The position numbers and the translations under genes are program-made. From an uncultured Bacteroides sp. (lineage in GTDB: Bacteria; Bacteroidota; Bacteroidia; Bacteroidales; Bacteroidaceae), in the NCBI GenBank assembly GCA_900755095.1, contig CAAEFE010000107.1, positions 1 through 47,954 of the forward strand: 47,954 nucleotides of DNA, written 5' to 3'. This document shows positions 15,744-24,650 of the stretch, one piece after another; the first letter of the stretch is position 1, and each line of letters opens with the position of its first letter. The notes under the pieces were generated by a model. That model made no database searches and was not told the origin of the DNA. It was given only the letters and a program-made list of their open reading frames with translations.

Positions 15744-17720
15744 TTAATAAACACCGCCTTCTTCTATGTACTTCCTGATAGAAGCGGCCAAATCCATCGG
15801 GAGCATAAATTCATACGTATCCGGACAATCCTGTTCAACCCGTTCGAGTTCCTTGATCAGTCTCTCGTACACTACCACTTTATTTCCTTCAAATCCGTAA
15901 TAGTTGGTCAACAGATAGACATGCCGGAATAAAGGACGCCGCGGGCTGGGAGATACAGACATCAGATCACGGTATACGTCTCCATTATTGCGGCACATAG
16001 TCCCCTGATCAATACGCACCACGCCATCTACCAATTTGTAAGATGAGCCTGTGGTATGTGTCCGGTTAGATCCGTCCATAATCGCATCGACAGCCTTGCT
16101 CTTCATGTATTGTTCGAAATACATCTGCTCGTCTGTATTCCAGAGATGCGCCGTGTGGAAACCGGCAGTGGATAACCACTTCTTGTTCATTTCCAGCCAT
16201 TCCGCATATTTACCGCTCTGCGCATAATAATCACCATAGATAAACTGGAAACCGGAAGGCCCTGCCGTCAATTCATCGTTCGGAGTCATATTCTTATAGT
16301 AAAATTCAAGTAGCTTCGGATTCAATTCCTGTAAGCCTGCCGCCAAAGTCACTCCTACGGGAACTTCGCCTCTGCGCTTTCCTTCCTTGAATATCTGATA
16401 AAGAGAATTTGCATCAAACTGAATATTGTCTCCGTCACTCAGACTGATAGCGACATATATCTTACCCGGCTTCACTTCTCCGGCTATCCCTTTACGCTGC
16501 TGGAAGGCTTTGCTCGGGAAACTGCACCAATAACTGCCATTCGCATAATAGTCACTCACTACAAATCCTGCATTATGGATGTTGGTAATCTTGTTCAGTT
16601 CGTCGCCATTGGCATTCATTCCATAACCAAATACCGAAGAACCCACCGGATAAGATCCACTATTAAAGATATTATCCATGATCTGTTTGTCATCTCCATT
16701 AGAGTCGTCCAACCAGAAGACAAAGCCTTTAGAAGCAGCTACGTAATCGTACATTCTCCACGGATTATCTTTATAATCACTCCGCAATCCACCGGAGAAG
16801 GTTAGCTTCGGATGGCATTTGTCGGCATAGTGCGCTATCGCCCAGCCATAAGCTTCTGCCTTTGACGACCATTGGTTACGTATATCCCTAACTTCCAGAT
16901 TTCCTATTCCCAGCTCGTCCTCTATAAACTTTCTCATGGATTCCGTAACCGGAATGCCTTTCTCCTGTGACGAAATCATCTGTGCCATACTCCATGACCA
17001 AGGCTGATTCTCATCCCAGACTACCAGGCAGTTGAAGCGGTCTTTATACATATTATATAATGCCGCAAAGCCTCTGTTGCGGGAAGTATTCGCCAAAGGC
17101 TGCATTTCATACTGCACTTCGGCATCATCCAGCTGCGTCAAATCCTGCTGTAACCAGATCAGATAAGTCAGTGCCTGTTCCTGGTTAATCACTCCCTGCA
17201 TGACAGCAGTGGTCAGCTTCGATATATTTTCGTCATCACGAATATCGAATACATTCACTTTCGCCACCGGCTGATTCTTAAAGAACATACCACTTTGAGG
17301 AGTCGCATCACTATGATAATCCATCAAAGGATGCAGCTTTTGCGCCCAGTTCTTCACCAGACGGGCAGTCACTCCGGCAGACACCTCTCCGGTCGTTCTG
17401 ACAACTTTCATTTCATATCGGTAAGACAACAGGCTATTGTCCGTAATCGCAAATTCCGCGCTCTGCACTCCTTTGGCAACCGTCTGTTGCTCATTAGTCT
17501 GCAAATCCTTTACCTGCACCTCCTTGATATCCGTAATATAAGGATCAATCCAGGTGACCACTGCTTTTCCATTGATCTCCTCCACACGGGGAGTACGGAC
17601 TTCATTTCCTCTTTCGGCCGTTGTTCCAAATTCATCGTCATCCTCGCTGCAACCGAACATTGAAAAGGAAAAGATAAATAAAAACGACCATAGACTGGTG
17701 AGTACAATCATCTTTTTCAT
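15744..17720 (-). CDS. GxGYxYP-type putative glycoside hydrolase lipoprotein (first of two)
   Basis: A 658-aa lipoprotein; lipid Cys in FGCSEDDDEFG, followed by an acidic run typical of surface export. Residues about 40-135 form a fibronectin-III-like module (RTPRVEEINGKAVVTWIDP, YEMKVVRTTGEVSAGVT). The rest resembles GxGYxYP proteins: VNVFDIRDDENISKLTTAVMQ..VNQEQ, YVAISLSDGDNIQFD, VPVGVTLAAGLQELNPKLL, then GPSGFQFIYGDYY near 486-499, a variant of the signature. The Pfam family is suspected to be glycoside hydrolase-like, but to my knowledge no reaction is proven. It sits between GH92 and the LamG genes. It is a distant relative of the gene at 20058-21965, which lacks the N-terminal module. 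Confidence 0.72.
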   Translation of the reverse strand: MKKMIVLTSLWSFLFIFSFSMFGCSEDDDEFGTTAERGNEVRTPRVEEINGKAVVTWIDPYITDIKEVQVKDLQTNEQQTVAKGVQSAEFAITDNSLLSYRYEMKVVRTTGEVSAGVTARLVKNWAQKLHPLMDYHSDATPQSGMFFKNQPVAKVNVFDIRDDENISKLTTAVMQGVINQEQALTYLIWLQQDLTQLDDAEVQYEMQPLANTSRNRGFAALYNMYKDRFNCLVVWDENQPWSWSMAQMISSQEKGIPVTESMRKFIEDELGIGNLEVRDIRNQWSSKAEAYGWAIAHYADKCHPKLTFSGGLRSDYKDNPWRMYDYVAASKGFVFWLDDSNGDDKQIMDNIFNSGSYPVGSSVFGYGMNANGDELNKITNIHNAGFVVSDYYANGSYWCSFPSKAFQQRKGIAGEVKPGKIYVAISLSDGDNIQFDANSLYQIFKEGKRRGEVPVGVTLAAGLQELNPKLLEFYYKNMTPNDELTAGPSGFQFIYGDYYAQSGKYAEWLEMNKKWLSTAGFHTAHLWNTDEQMYFEQYMKSKAVDAIMDGSNRTHTTGSSYKLVDGVVRIDQGTMCRNNGDVYRDLMSVSPSPRRPLFRHVYLLTNYYGFEGNKVVVYERLIKELERVEQDCPDTYEFMLPMDLAASIRKYIEEGGVY

Positions 17721-17758
17721 TGTGTTATATTTTAGATTTTAATATTATTATTCTGACT

Positions 17759-20026
17759 TTATTCCGGCAAACTCTCTGAAGAGGGCGGCACGGCATCCGA
17801 AGCTATCCCCCACTTCTTATTGGGCTTATCTCCCATCTGCAAAACCAGACGTCCGCCGTTTTGAATATCCGCATGGCTGAACCACGGCTTATTCCACGGC
17901 GTTCCATTCAAGGTAGCCGACTGGATGTACTTATGGTCCGGCGCATAATTCTCCGCTATGATCTCAAAATAATGTCCGTCACCTACCTCCATCTTTGCGG
18001 ATTGGAATACCGGACTGCCGATATTATAAGTTGGAGAACCGGGAGTTACCGGATAAAAGCCCATCATGGAGAATACCACAAATGCAGTCATTCCCCCTCC
18101 GTCTTCATCACCGGGAACGCCCATCAAGTCATTACGGAACCACTGGTTCAGCAAAACGCGAATCCTTTTTTGTGTCATCCACGGCTGACCGGCATAGTTA
18201 TACAAATAAGGAATATGCAGACAAGGTTCATTTGCCATAGAGAACTGGCCGACATTACCGGTATGGTCCGGCAACTGATGATAGAAATCAAACTTGCTCC
18301 GCCCCAACGGTTCATTGAATGTCTGATTCAATCTCTCGATAAATGAAGCCTGTCCACCCATCAAGGCAATCAAATCCGCCGGATTGTGCTGCACATCCCA
18401 ACGATAGATCCAACCGTTGTTTTCACCATAATAGCCACGTGCCCCCTGTCCTCCCGAATATCGATAGTCAAACGGTTCGATAAACTTTCCGTCCTTGTTC
18501 TTGGGATGAAAGAAACCCGTTTCCGCATTATAAACATTCCGGTACGTATAAGACATCCTCATAAACTTCTTATAGTCATCGGTCTTGTTTAATGTTCTGG
18601 CTATCTGTGCCAGACACCAATTATCGTAACAGTTACCCAACATAACCGCAACCGCTTGTCGTCTCTCGAACGAATGAACAGCCTTGCAAGTTTCTTCTTC
18701 GCCAGGGTTCAGTGCAGGGAAAAATCCTTTTTCCTGATAGAACTTATCGAGCTCCGTCAACGGACATCTCAGCCAGGGCAACAACGTTTTTTCTGTAATC
18801 GCTCCTTTGCAGGCTTCATAAGCAGCCTCCAGATCAAAGTCTTTCAATCCTTTGCAATAAGCATCCCAGATAACTGCCACTGCATGATTGCCATTCATCC
18901 GGTGACTGTCTCCGGTCACCTCGGGGAAGGTAGGCATCCATCTTCTGTCCGACTGTTCTGCCATCCGTATATATGAACGAATCATATCGAGTTCCTTCTG
19001 CGGTTCTATCAAGATACGCAACGGATGTGTAGCCCGGTAAGTATCCCATATCCAGTCATCTGTATAAAAAGGTACTCCGCCATCTTCATGAATCTTGCCA
19101 TCGAAAGCACTGTAATATTTCCCGTCCTCCGAAAGATTGATCATGCGTTCGTAGGTACGATAAAGGGAAGTGTAGAAGATTTCTTTTTCGTCTTCCGAAC
19201 CGCCTTCTATCACAATCTTGCCCAATGTCTTGTTCCATATCCTGCGTCCGGCATCCGCCACCGCCTTTACATCATAGGTGGTGATGTCACGTTGCAGATT
19301 CTTCTTTGCCTGCTCGGCACTGATAAAGGAAATTCCGTAACGTAGATTCAGGTTCTTCTCGCTTCCATAATACAAAGCGATGGCACTGCCTTCCTTACTT
19401 TCCATATCAACTTTTCCATCTGCCAGTACCCCTTTGCGTAAAGGTAGTTGACTGGTTTCGAGATACAGATAGATTTTGGTAGGAGTGTTGTCAATAACCT
19501 GATAGCCACTGACTCCTTTTTCTTCAGCGACCAGCTTTCCGTTCTTCGTATTCACCACCAGAGCATTATCACCTTCCGTCCCAAAACTGATATGATAAAT
19601 ACCAGCCTGATGTGAAGGGGCATACTCAACCTGTATATCAGCCTCATCCAGGTATACGGAATAACTATAGGGGGTAATATTCTCCAAATCATAGGAGTAA
19701 GATACAATCGGTCGGGATACCTCTCCCTGCACCGGACTCAGGTTAAAAGCCGAGCTGCCTCTATGACTGGTCACCACGACCGGAAGGCCGTTTACCCTGT
19801 CCGATGTATAGTCTCCCCTTTCCGGATAGACCCTGAGCATCGAGTTCGGCAGATGTACGGTTGGGTAAGTAGGCACCAGCAGATGGCTGATATTGCCGAT
19901 ATATGGATTTACATAATCGACAAAGTCTTTCGTGGGCGTCTGATCCGTATGGGTACACGAAAAAAACGCCATCGCCATCAAACAGGAGCCGACTGTTCTT
20001 TTCATATTCAATCTGTTCATCATCAT
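17759..20026 (-). CDS. GH92 exo-alpha-mannosidase lipoprotein
   Basis: GH92 enzymes are calcium-dependent, inverting exo-alpha-mannosidases. This one is 755 aa with lipid Cys in MAFFSCTHTDQ. Translation may start at the third or fourth Met (MKRTVG). The N-terminal sandwich opens VDYVNPYIGNISH. The helical barrel contains TDDWIWDTYRATHPL, then YYGENNGWIYRWDVQHN, where E535 should be the acid, and NEPCLHIPYLYNYAG. The base region is GDEDGGGMTAFVVFSMMGFYPV, with D640 and D642. Several signature positions differ from the usual TFPG, EGNAWQY and (N/D)DCGQMSAW, so this is a divergent subfamily. The bond specificity (1,2, 1,3 or 1,6) cannot be read here. It lacks an acidic export signal and is probably periplasmic. 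Confidence 0.9.
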   Translation of the reverse strand: MMMNRLNMKRTVGSCLMAMAFFSCTHTDQTPTKDFVDYVNPYIGNISHLLVPTYPTVHLPNSMLRVYPERGDYTSDRVNGLPVVVTSHRGSSAFNLSPVQGEVSRPIVSYSYDLENITPYSYSVYLDEADIQVEYAPSHQAGIYHISFGTEGDNALVVNTKNGKLVAEEKGVSGYQVIDNTPTKIYLYLETSQLPLRKGVLADGKVDMESKEGSAIALYYGSEKNLNLRYGISFISAEQAKKNLQRDITTYDVKAVADAGRRIWNKTLGKIVIEGGSEDEKEIFYTSLYRTYERMINLSEDGKYYSAFDGKIHEDGGVPFYTDDWIWDTYRATHPLRILIEPQKELDMIRSYIRMAEQSDRRWMPTFPEVTGDSHRMNGNHAVAVIWDAYCKGLKDFDLEAAYEACKGAITEKTLLPWLRCPLTELDKFYQEKGFFPALNPGEEETCKAVHSFERRQAVAVMLGNCYDNWCLAQIARTLNKTDDYKKFMRMSYTYRNVYNAETGFFHPKNKDGKFIEPFDYRYSGGQGARGYYGENNGWIYRWDVQHNPADLIALMGGQASFIERLNQTFNEPLGRSKFDFYHQLPDHTGNVGQFSMANEPCLHIPYLYNYAGQPWMTQKRIRVLLNQWFRNDLMGVPGDEDGGGMTAFVVFSMMGFYPVTPGSPTYNIGSPVFQSAKMEVGDGHYFEIIAENYAPDHKYIQSATLNGTPWNKPWFSHADIQNGGRLVLQMGDKPNKKWGIASDAVPPSSESLPE

Positions 20027-20057
20027 TCTATATGAATATGTCTGTTCATTAATCAGG

Positions 20058-21965
20058 TTAGTTCATCGTTATCTTTCCGGCAGCAGCATCCGGATGCTGC
20101 TTCAGATAGATACGATAGAGTTCAAAAAATGTCGGTGCATCCAGCAATTCAATATTCGTATGCCGCTGTTTCAACTCATCACAAATCCCTTTATACCAGG
20201 AAGGTGACTTCAATATGGCTCTGAACCAATGGAAAGGAACCGGACGTTTCTCCACTCTTTCCACAATCACATCCGTTGCCCTGCGGTAATCATGATCTAC
20301 AATATCATAATCTGCCCGGATCACCGGCATATCATTGTGCAGCAATGTCAAAGGCATCTTCTGCGGAACTATTCCATTCGGACTGAACGATGCGTAACAG
20401 TCCAATCCGTCTGAATCCAGTCCGGGGGCTTCGCCGTCAATCACAAATCCTGTAATGGTCAATCCCCACTTCTGATAATATTTGCTGCAATGCTTTGCCC
20501 ATGCACTCAATCCGCTTTTCAATCCGGACACCGAGCGAGGCTCTTGCAACATACCCGGCATTAAATATCCGGCACCATTGTCAGCAGCGGCAAAATAATC
20601 ATTCGGAGTAGCCGTCACCCGATAATTATGCATCACCATCGGAACGCGTTCTGCAAGTACAGGACTGACAGACCACATCAAAGGCACTTCTCCCCGGCTA
20701 GGTTCGTCCCACAGGAAAGGGGTAGTCTGAGCAATCCAGGAGGAGGAATCATAATCGCCTACATAGAAGAGGATAAAGTTCCGTCCCTGAAAGTTGATTG
20801 TTCCGTCACGGTTCAGATAGCCTCTGTCCATCAGTTCCTGATGTGTCACCCACTTTTGGGGATACTTTTCCTGAAGAGGAAAATGTTGCCAGAAGGAGGA
20901 GTTAGCCAATGCTCCCAGTCCGATGGCATCGGCATCCTTAAAGGCATTATAAGCACTGATAATACGGGAAAATTCCCACTCGGTAGCTACATCTTCATGC
21001 TTTCCTCCAGCATGCTGCGTATATTTATAAATCCAGCTCGGGAAACCTCCGATATAGCAGAATTTCTCTCCTTTATTTTGCTTATAGGCTTCTTGCAGAA
21101 AAGTTTTCAGTATCTGCAAGTCCAGTCCTTCTTCTTGTGTCGGATCATCCGTTGCCGGCTCGTCTCCCCAAGGAGAAAGGTCAAAGAAAAAAGCTTTCTT
21201 GCTGACAAAAAAGTCATGATTGGTCAATTGGTGATGGTTCGTTACCGTCCGGGTAGGATCGGTACGCCAGAACTGGTCGATGTAATAAGCGGCGTACTCC
21301 GTATTGCATAACCCTTTCTTCAGGTATTTCTCTATAAACCATACATAGGGATCGATTTTCAGAGATCCTGTCGAAGGTTGACCGGTTCCGACAATCCTTC
21401 CTTTGCCCGTGAAAAGAGAAGAACCATCTTTGTTCACCAGCCAGCATTTCACAGCCAGCTTCGGTCCTTGCAGTACCAAACGGGTATAGAGACTATTGGG
21501 AGATATGTCATAGCGCACAGCTATCAGATTCTCGATTCCTGCCACAGATGAAGCAATATTACTGGTAGATGCTACTTTTGAGTCATAAACAACCACTCCG
21601 CGTATTTCTTTTCTGAAAACGGTCACGACATCCGACAGTTCCGTGTAAGCTATCGTATCACGTCCCGCCAGCCACTGTCCTGCCTGACGGTATTTATTCC
21701 ACCAATAATCATCGACATTCTCTCCCTGCCCGTTCTTGACATAGCGAATGTACAATCTCGGACTATTCCGATTCACAATGCCTTGCAAGGTAGCTGTCGT
21801 ATGCATAATGTCCCATAGTTGCTCCGCCTTCTCCTGTTCTTTCAGATCAAGTTCATTGAGCGTTCTCAAATCCAGTATCCGGACCGGATCACGAGATTCT
21901 GCCAACAATATCTCTGAACAAAAGACAGAGACCGCAAGGAATACCAACTGTAAATACTTTCTCAT
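20058..21965 (-). CDS. GxGYxYP family putative glycoside hydrolase (second)
   Basis: A 635-aa protein with a Sec signal peptide (MRKYLQLVFLAVSVFCSEILLA) and no lipobox, so periplasmic or secreted. The N-terminal GxGYxYP_N-like part (about 25-230) includes DLRTLNELDLKEQEKAEQLW and TLQGIVNRNSPRLYI. The C-terminal part contains FILFYVGDYDSSSWI, WSVSPVLAERVPMVM and the signature-like NGAGYLMPGML near 460-470. The family is considered glycoside hydrolase-related, but its reaction is not established. Asp/Glu-rich loops such as TGFVIDGEAPGLDSDG are candidate active-site parts. It follows the DUF3823 gene by 18 nt and precedes GH92 by 31 nt in the operon, so a role in mannan breakdown is likely. Confidence 0.75.
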   Translation of the reverse strand: MRKYLQLVFLAVSVFCSEILLAESRDPVRILDLRTLNELDLKEQEKAEQLWDIMHTTATLQGIVNRNSPRLYIRYVKNGQGENVDDYWWNKYRQAGQWLAGRDTIAYTELSDVVTVFRKEIRGVVVYDSKVASTSNIASSVAGIENLIAVRYDISPNSLYTRLVLQGPKLAVKCWLVNKDGSSLFTGKGRIVGTGQPSTGSLKIDPYVWFIEKYLKKGLCNTEYAAYYIDQFWRTDPTRTVTNHHQLTNHDFFVSKKAFFFDLSPWGDEPATDDPTQEEGLDLQILKTFLQEAYKQNKGEKFCYIGGFPSWIYKYTQHAGGKHEDVATEWEFSRIISAYNAFKDADAIGLGALANSSFWQHFPLQEKYPQKWVTHQELMDRGYLNRDGTINFQGRNFILFYVGDYDSSSWIAQTTPFLWDEPSRGEVPLMWSVSPVLAERVPMVMHNYRVTATPNDYFAAADNGAGYLMPGMLQEPRSVSGLKSGLSAWAKHCSKYYQKWGLTITGFVIDGEAPGLDSDGLDCYASFSPNGIVPQKMPLTLLHNDMPVIRADYDIVDHDYRRATDVIVERVEKRPVPFHWFRAILKSPSWYKGICDELKQRHTNIELLDAPTFFELYRIYLKQHPDAAAGKITMN

Positions 21966-21983
21966 GGCTTTTCCGTTTTTATG

Positions 21984-22679
21984 CTAAATATCCAACTGTA
22001 CAGATGCCGAATAATTGTACTTTGTCTCACTTCCGTGAGACTGTGCACCGATCCGGAAATAATAACTCTTGCCCGGAACCAGCGTGGAAGTGTAGTCTTC
22101 CAGATTGATAGACAATTCGAAAGCCTCACCATCAGTAATGGAACGGTTTAGTTCTTCTGTCCGGTTGACAATATTCAGTTTGTTGGATACATCGATGTGA
22201 GAGTGTGCAAACAACGAAATACGATAGACCTCGTTACTGGTCACCTGCTCCAGTTTGAATTTCGCCACTACCTTTCTTCCGATCACAGATATTTCCGGTT
22301 CAATGATCCGCAGATAAGGATTCACTTCGAAGACCTGATAATTCTTTCCCGGCTTTATTTTCATATCCAGAGTATCCAAAGGAACGTAGTTCCCACGATT
22401 CAGGATGATTTTATAGTCACCGGAGAAAATCATACCGTTATAAAACGTTCCGTCTTTTTTAACGACCATATTCTGAACAGGAGGATTATCTCCCCACCCC
22501 TGTTCGATGAAATAAACGCGGGAACCGTCCGATATCTCCTGTTGAATGAGTTCTCCGGTCTTCCGGTCTCTCAGTTCGCCGGCAAAGATTGCATCCGGCC
22601 CTTCGAGATTATCTTTTTCACAAGAGTAAAACATACTGCCTGCTACTACAACGCATAATAAAAATAGAAGCTTTTTCAT
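21984..22679 (-). CDS. DUF3823 surface lipoprotein (SusE-position glycan-binding protein)
   Basis: A 231-aa lipoprotein; lipid Cys in MFYSCEKDNLEGPDAIF. The N-terminal half matches DUF3823 (NLEGPDAIFAGELRDRKTGELI, then a carboxypeptidase-regulatory-like beta-sandwich to about 110). The C-terminal half (about 120-231) looks like a second sandwich (VARKVVAKF-type strands, LVPGKSYYFRIGAQS). Proteins in this position, directly after susD, usually bind the target glycan on the cell surface. It is 28 nt downstream of susD. The ligand, presumably alpha-mannan, is inferred from context. Confidence 0.78.
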   Translation of the reverse strand: MKKLLFLLCVVVAGSMFYSCEKDNLEGPDAIFAGELRDRKTGELIQQEISDGSRVYFIEQGWGDNPPVQNMVVKKDGTFYNGMIFSGDYKIILNRGNYVPLDTLDMKIKPGKNYQVFEVNPYLRIIEPEISVIGRKVVAKFKLEQVTSNEVYRISLFAHSHIDVSNKLNIVNRTEELNRSITDGEAFELSINLEDYTSTLVPGKSYYFRIGAQSHGSETKYNYSASVQLDI

Positions 22680-22707
22680 ATCTAATCTATATTTTAGAAT
22701 ATACTAA

Positions 22708-24645
22708 TTAAGGATTCTGTACCAGACCATTAGCCCCCGTACCCGGAATACTCTTATAATACCAGCTATAATCAAAGGTCTTTGATTCAATGCCCAACGG
22801 ATTGACACGTACAAATACATAATGCGCAGGATTTGTCCGCAGGTCAAGGAAAGGTACAAGTCCCTTTCTCACCCGGTTTTCAAATTCCTTATGGAAAGTT
22901 CTCCAGCGCGACAAATCCCATCTGCGTTTGTTTTCAAATGCCAGCTCGACAAAACGTTCTTTGCGAACATTCGCCTGAGTCAATGCAATGTCATCTTTGT
23001 GAGCCGCTCTTTTGCGGACCGCATTCAAAGCGTCTTGTGCAGCCTGTTTTTCAGCAGAAGTAGAGGTTGTCTTTTCGATAACAGCTTCTGCATAGTTGAG
23101 AAGAATTTCCCCATAACGGAAATCGATCCAAGGCTGTGTACCTTTACTCCATGCCTGCTCAACCGGACTTTCTATCTGCAAGAACTTCTTAAACAGGAAT
23201 CCGCTGCGGGTATAATGTCCCAAAGTCGGATCGAATCCTGAATATTCCGTGCTTTTCTCCGCTCCGTAAGTATAATAGATCAGACCATCCTGTCCCTTCT
23301 CCGAAGCCTGAGTCCTATAATGATAACCGGAACCGTCAGCTTTCACCAGACCACCCTGGATAATGATCTTCGTACTTCCGAAGTTCTGTCCCGGGAATAA
23401 CACCATGGCACTCAAACGGGCATCACGACCGGCAAATGCCTGGTAAGGTTTATCTATCGGGAAAGACAGGTATCGGGTGGATAAGTTAAATCCATTATAA
23501 TCACTTTCATTTCCATCCACACGAGTGCTGATCGGCTTGGGTGTTCCGGTTCCGTCATCCGTATAATCTTCGAAAGAGTCGACAAAATCCAGTGTCGGAT
23601 TCATACGACCGGGATAGAGATTCGGGTCGAGGATCATCTGACGGGGGCTGAACCAGACATCATAGTTATGTGCCAGAATGGTATTTGCAGCATAGGCCTT
23701 CATGAAGATAGGCTCTTTCAATCCGTCCAGACATTGGAAAGGTTGTTCAAATAACTTTTGATAGTTGGTTGTCGCTTCTTCCGGAGTAGCGGGGGAAGGT
23801 TTGTAAAGACCGAACTTACCACTATTCATGATTTCCTGTGAAGCTGATATACATTCATCATAATAATGATCAGCCGATATAACTTCTATACCTACCAGCT
23901 TCTGGTCAACAGCCGGACCAGAGAAAGAGACATAAGGCTGATGAGTAAACTTGGCAACGGAAGCTGCATACAGAGCTGCTCTTGACTTCAGTGCCAATGC
24001 TACCCATTTGTTCGCTCTCAGCACATCATTTTCATTCGCATCTCCAAAAAGCGATACTGCCTGGTCACATTCTTCCAAGACAAAGTCCCAAGTATCTTTC
24101 TCCGTATTTCTGGGGACACGCAGTTCTTCGATATTACCGTTATACTCCTGCGGTTCTTTAATGATAGGTACCCCACCGTATCTTTTGGCTAAGGCAAAAT
24201 AGGTATAAGCTCTCAGGAAATGAGTTTCCGCATTGATCTCATTCTTTTGCTGTTCGGTAATACTGGTCAATGTAGGAATAGTAACCAACAGACTGTTTAA
24301 ATCACGAATGAGTTTATAACCGTCTTCCCAATAATCGAACCACTCTTCTCCAAAGTCATTGTACTCCGGATGGATAGCCTCATCACAGAAATGAGCAGCC
24401 ATAAAACCGGCATTATTCACATCCGTACCGACTCCCACATTGAAGCCGCGATTCGGTGAATAGGTAAAATCTTCGATAGGCAAACGACCGTACAGATTGG
24501 CCATATGTGCCTGTACTCCTTCCGGAGTAGAGAACAATTCATCCGCCGGAATTTTATTCTTCGGATCGATATCAAGCAAATCGCTACATCCGCCCAGCAG
24601 GAACATAGCTCCCAATAATAAATAACTATATATTTTCATAATCAT
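22708..24645 (-). CDS. SusD-like outer-membrane glycan-binding lipoprotein
   Basis: SusD proteins form a hinged lid over the SusC channel and capture oligosaccharides. This one has 645 aa, longer than SusD of the starch locus (551 aa). The lipobox is LLGGCSDLLDIDPKNKI. The TPR-like scaffold includes NAETHFLRAYTYFALAKRYGGVPII, the most conserved SusD block, and FRYGEILLNYAEAVIEK and RKERFVELAFENKRRWDLSRW near the C-terminus. The gene starts 5 nt after the susC stop, so the two are translationally close partners. The extra length lies in loops of the middle and C-terminal regions. Glycan specificity is inferred from the GH92/GH99 neighbours. Confidence 0.95.
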   Translation of the reverse strand: MIMKIYSYLLLGAMFLLGGCSDLLDIDPKNKIPADELFSTPEGVQAHMANLYGRLPIEDFTYSPNRGFNVGVGTDVNNAGFMAAHFCDEAIHPEYNDFGEEWFDYWEDGYKLIRDLNSLLVTIPTLTSITEQQKNEINAETHFLRAYTYFALAKRYGGVPIIKEPQEYNGNIEELRVPRNTEKDTWDFVLEECDQAVSLFGDANENDVLRANKWVALALKSRAALYAASVAKFTHQPYVSFSGPAVDQKLVGIEVISADHYYDECISASQEIMNSGKFGLYKPSPATPEEATTNYQKLFEQPFQCLDGLKEPIFMKAYAANTILAHNYDVWFSPRQMILDPNLYPGRMNPTLDFVDSFEDYTDDGTGTPKPISTRVDGNESDYNGFNLSTRYLSFPIDKPYQAFAGRDARLSAMVLFPGQNFGSTKIIIQGGLVKADGSGYHYRTQASEKGQDGLIYYTYGAEKSTEYSGFDPTLGHYTRSGFLFKKFLQIESPVEQAWSKGTQPWIDFRYGEILLNYAEAVIEKTTSTSAEKQAAQDALNAVRKRAAHKDDIALTQANVRKERFVELAFENKRRWDLSRWRTFHKEFENRVRKGLVPFLDLRTNPAHYVFVRVNPLGIESKTFDYSWYYKSIPGTGANGLVQNP

Positions 24646-24650
24646 CTTCT

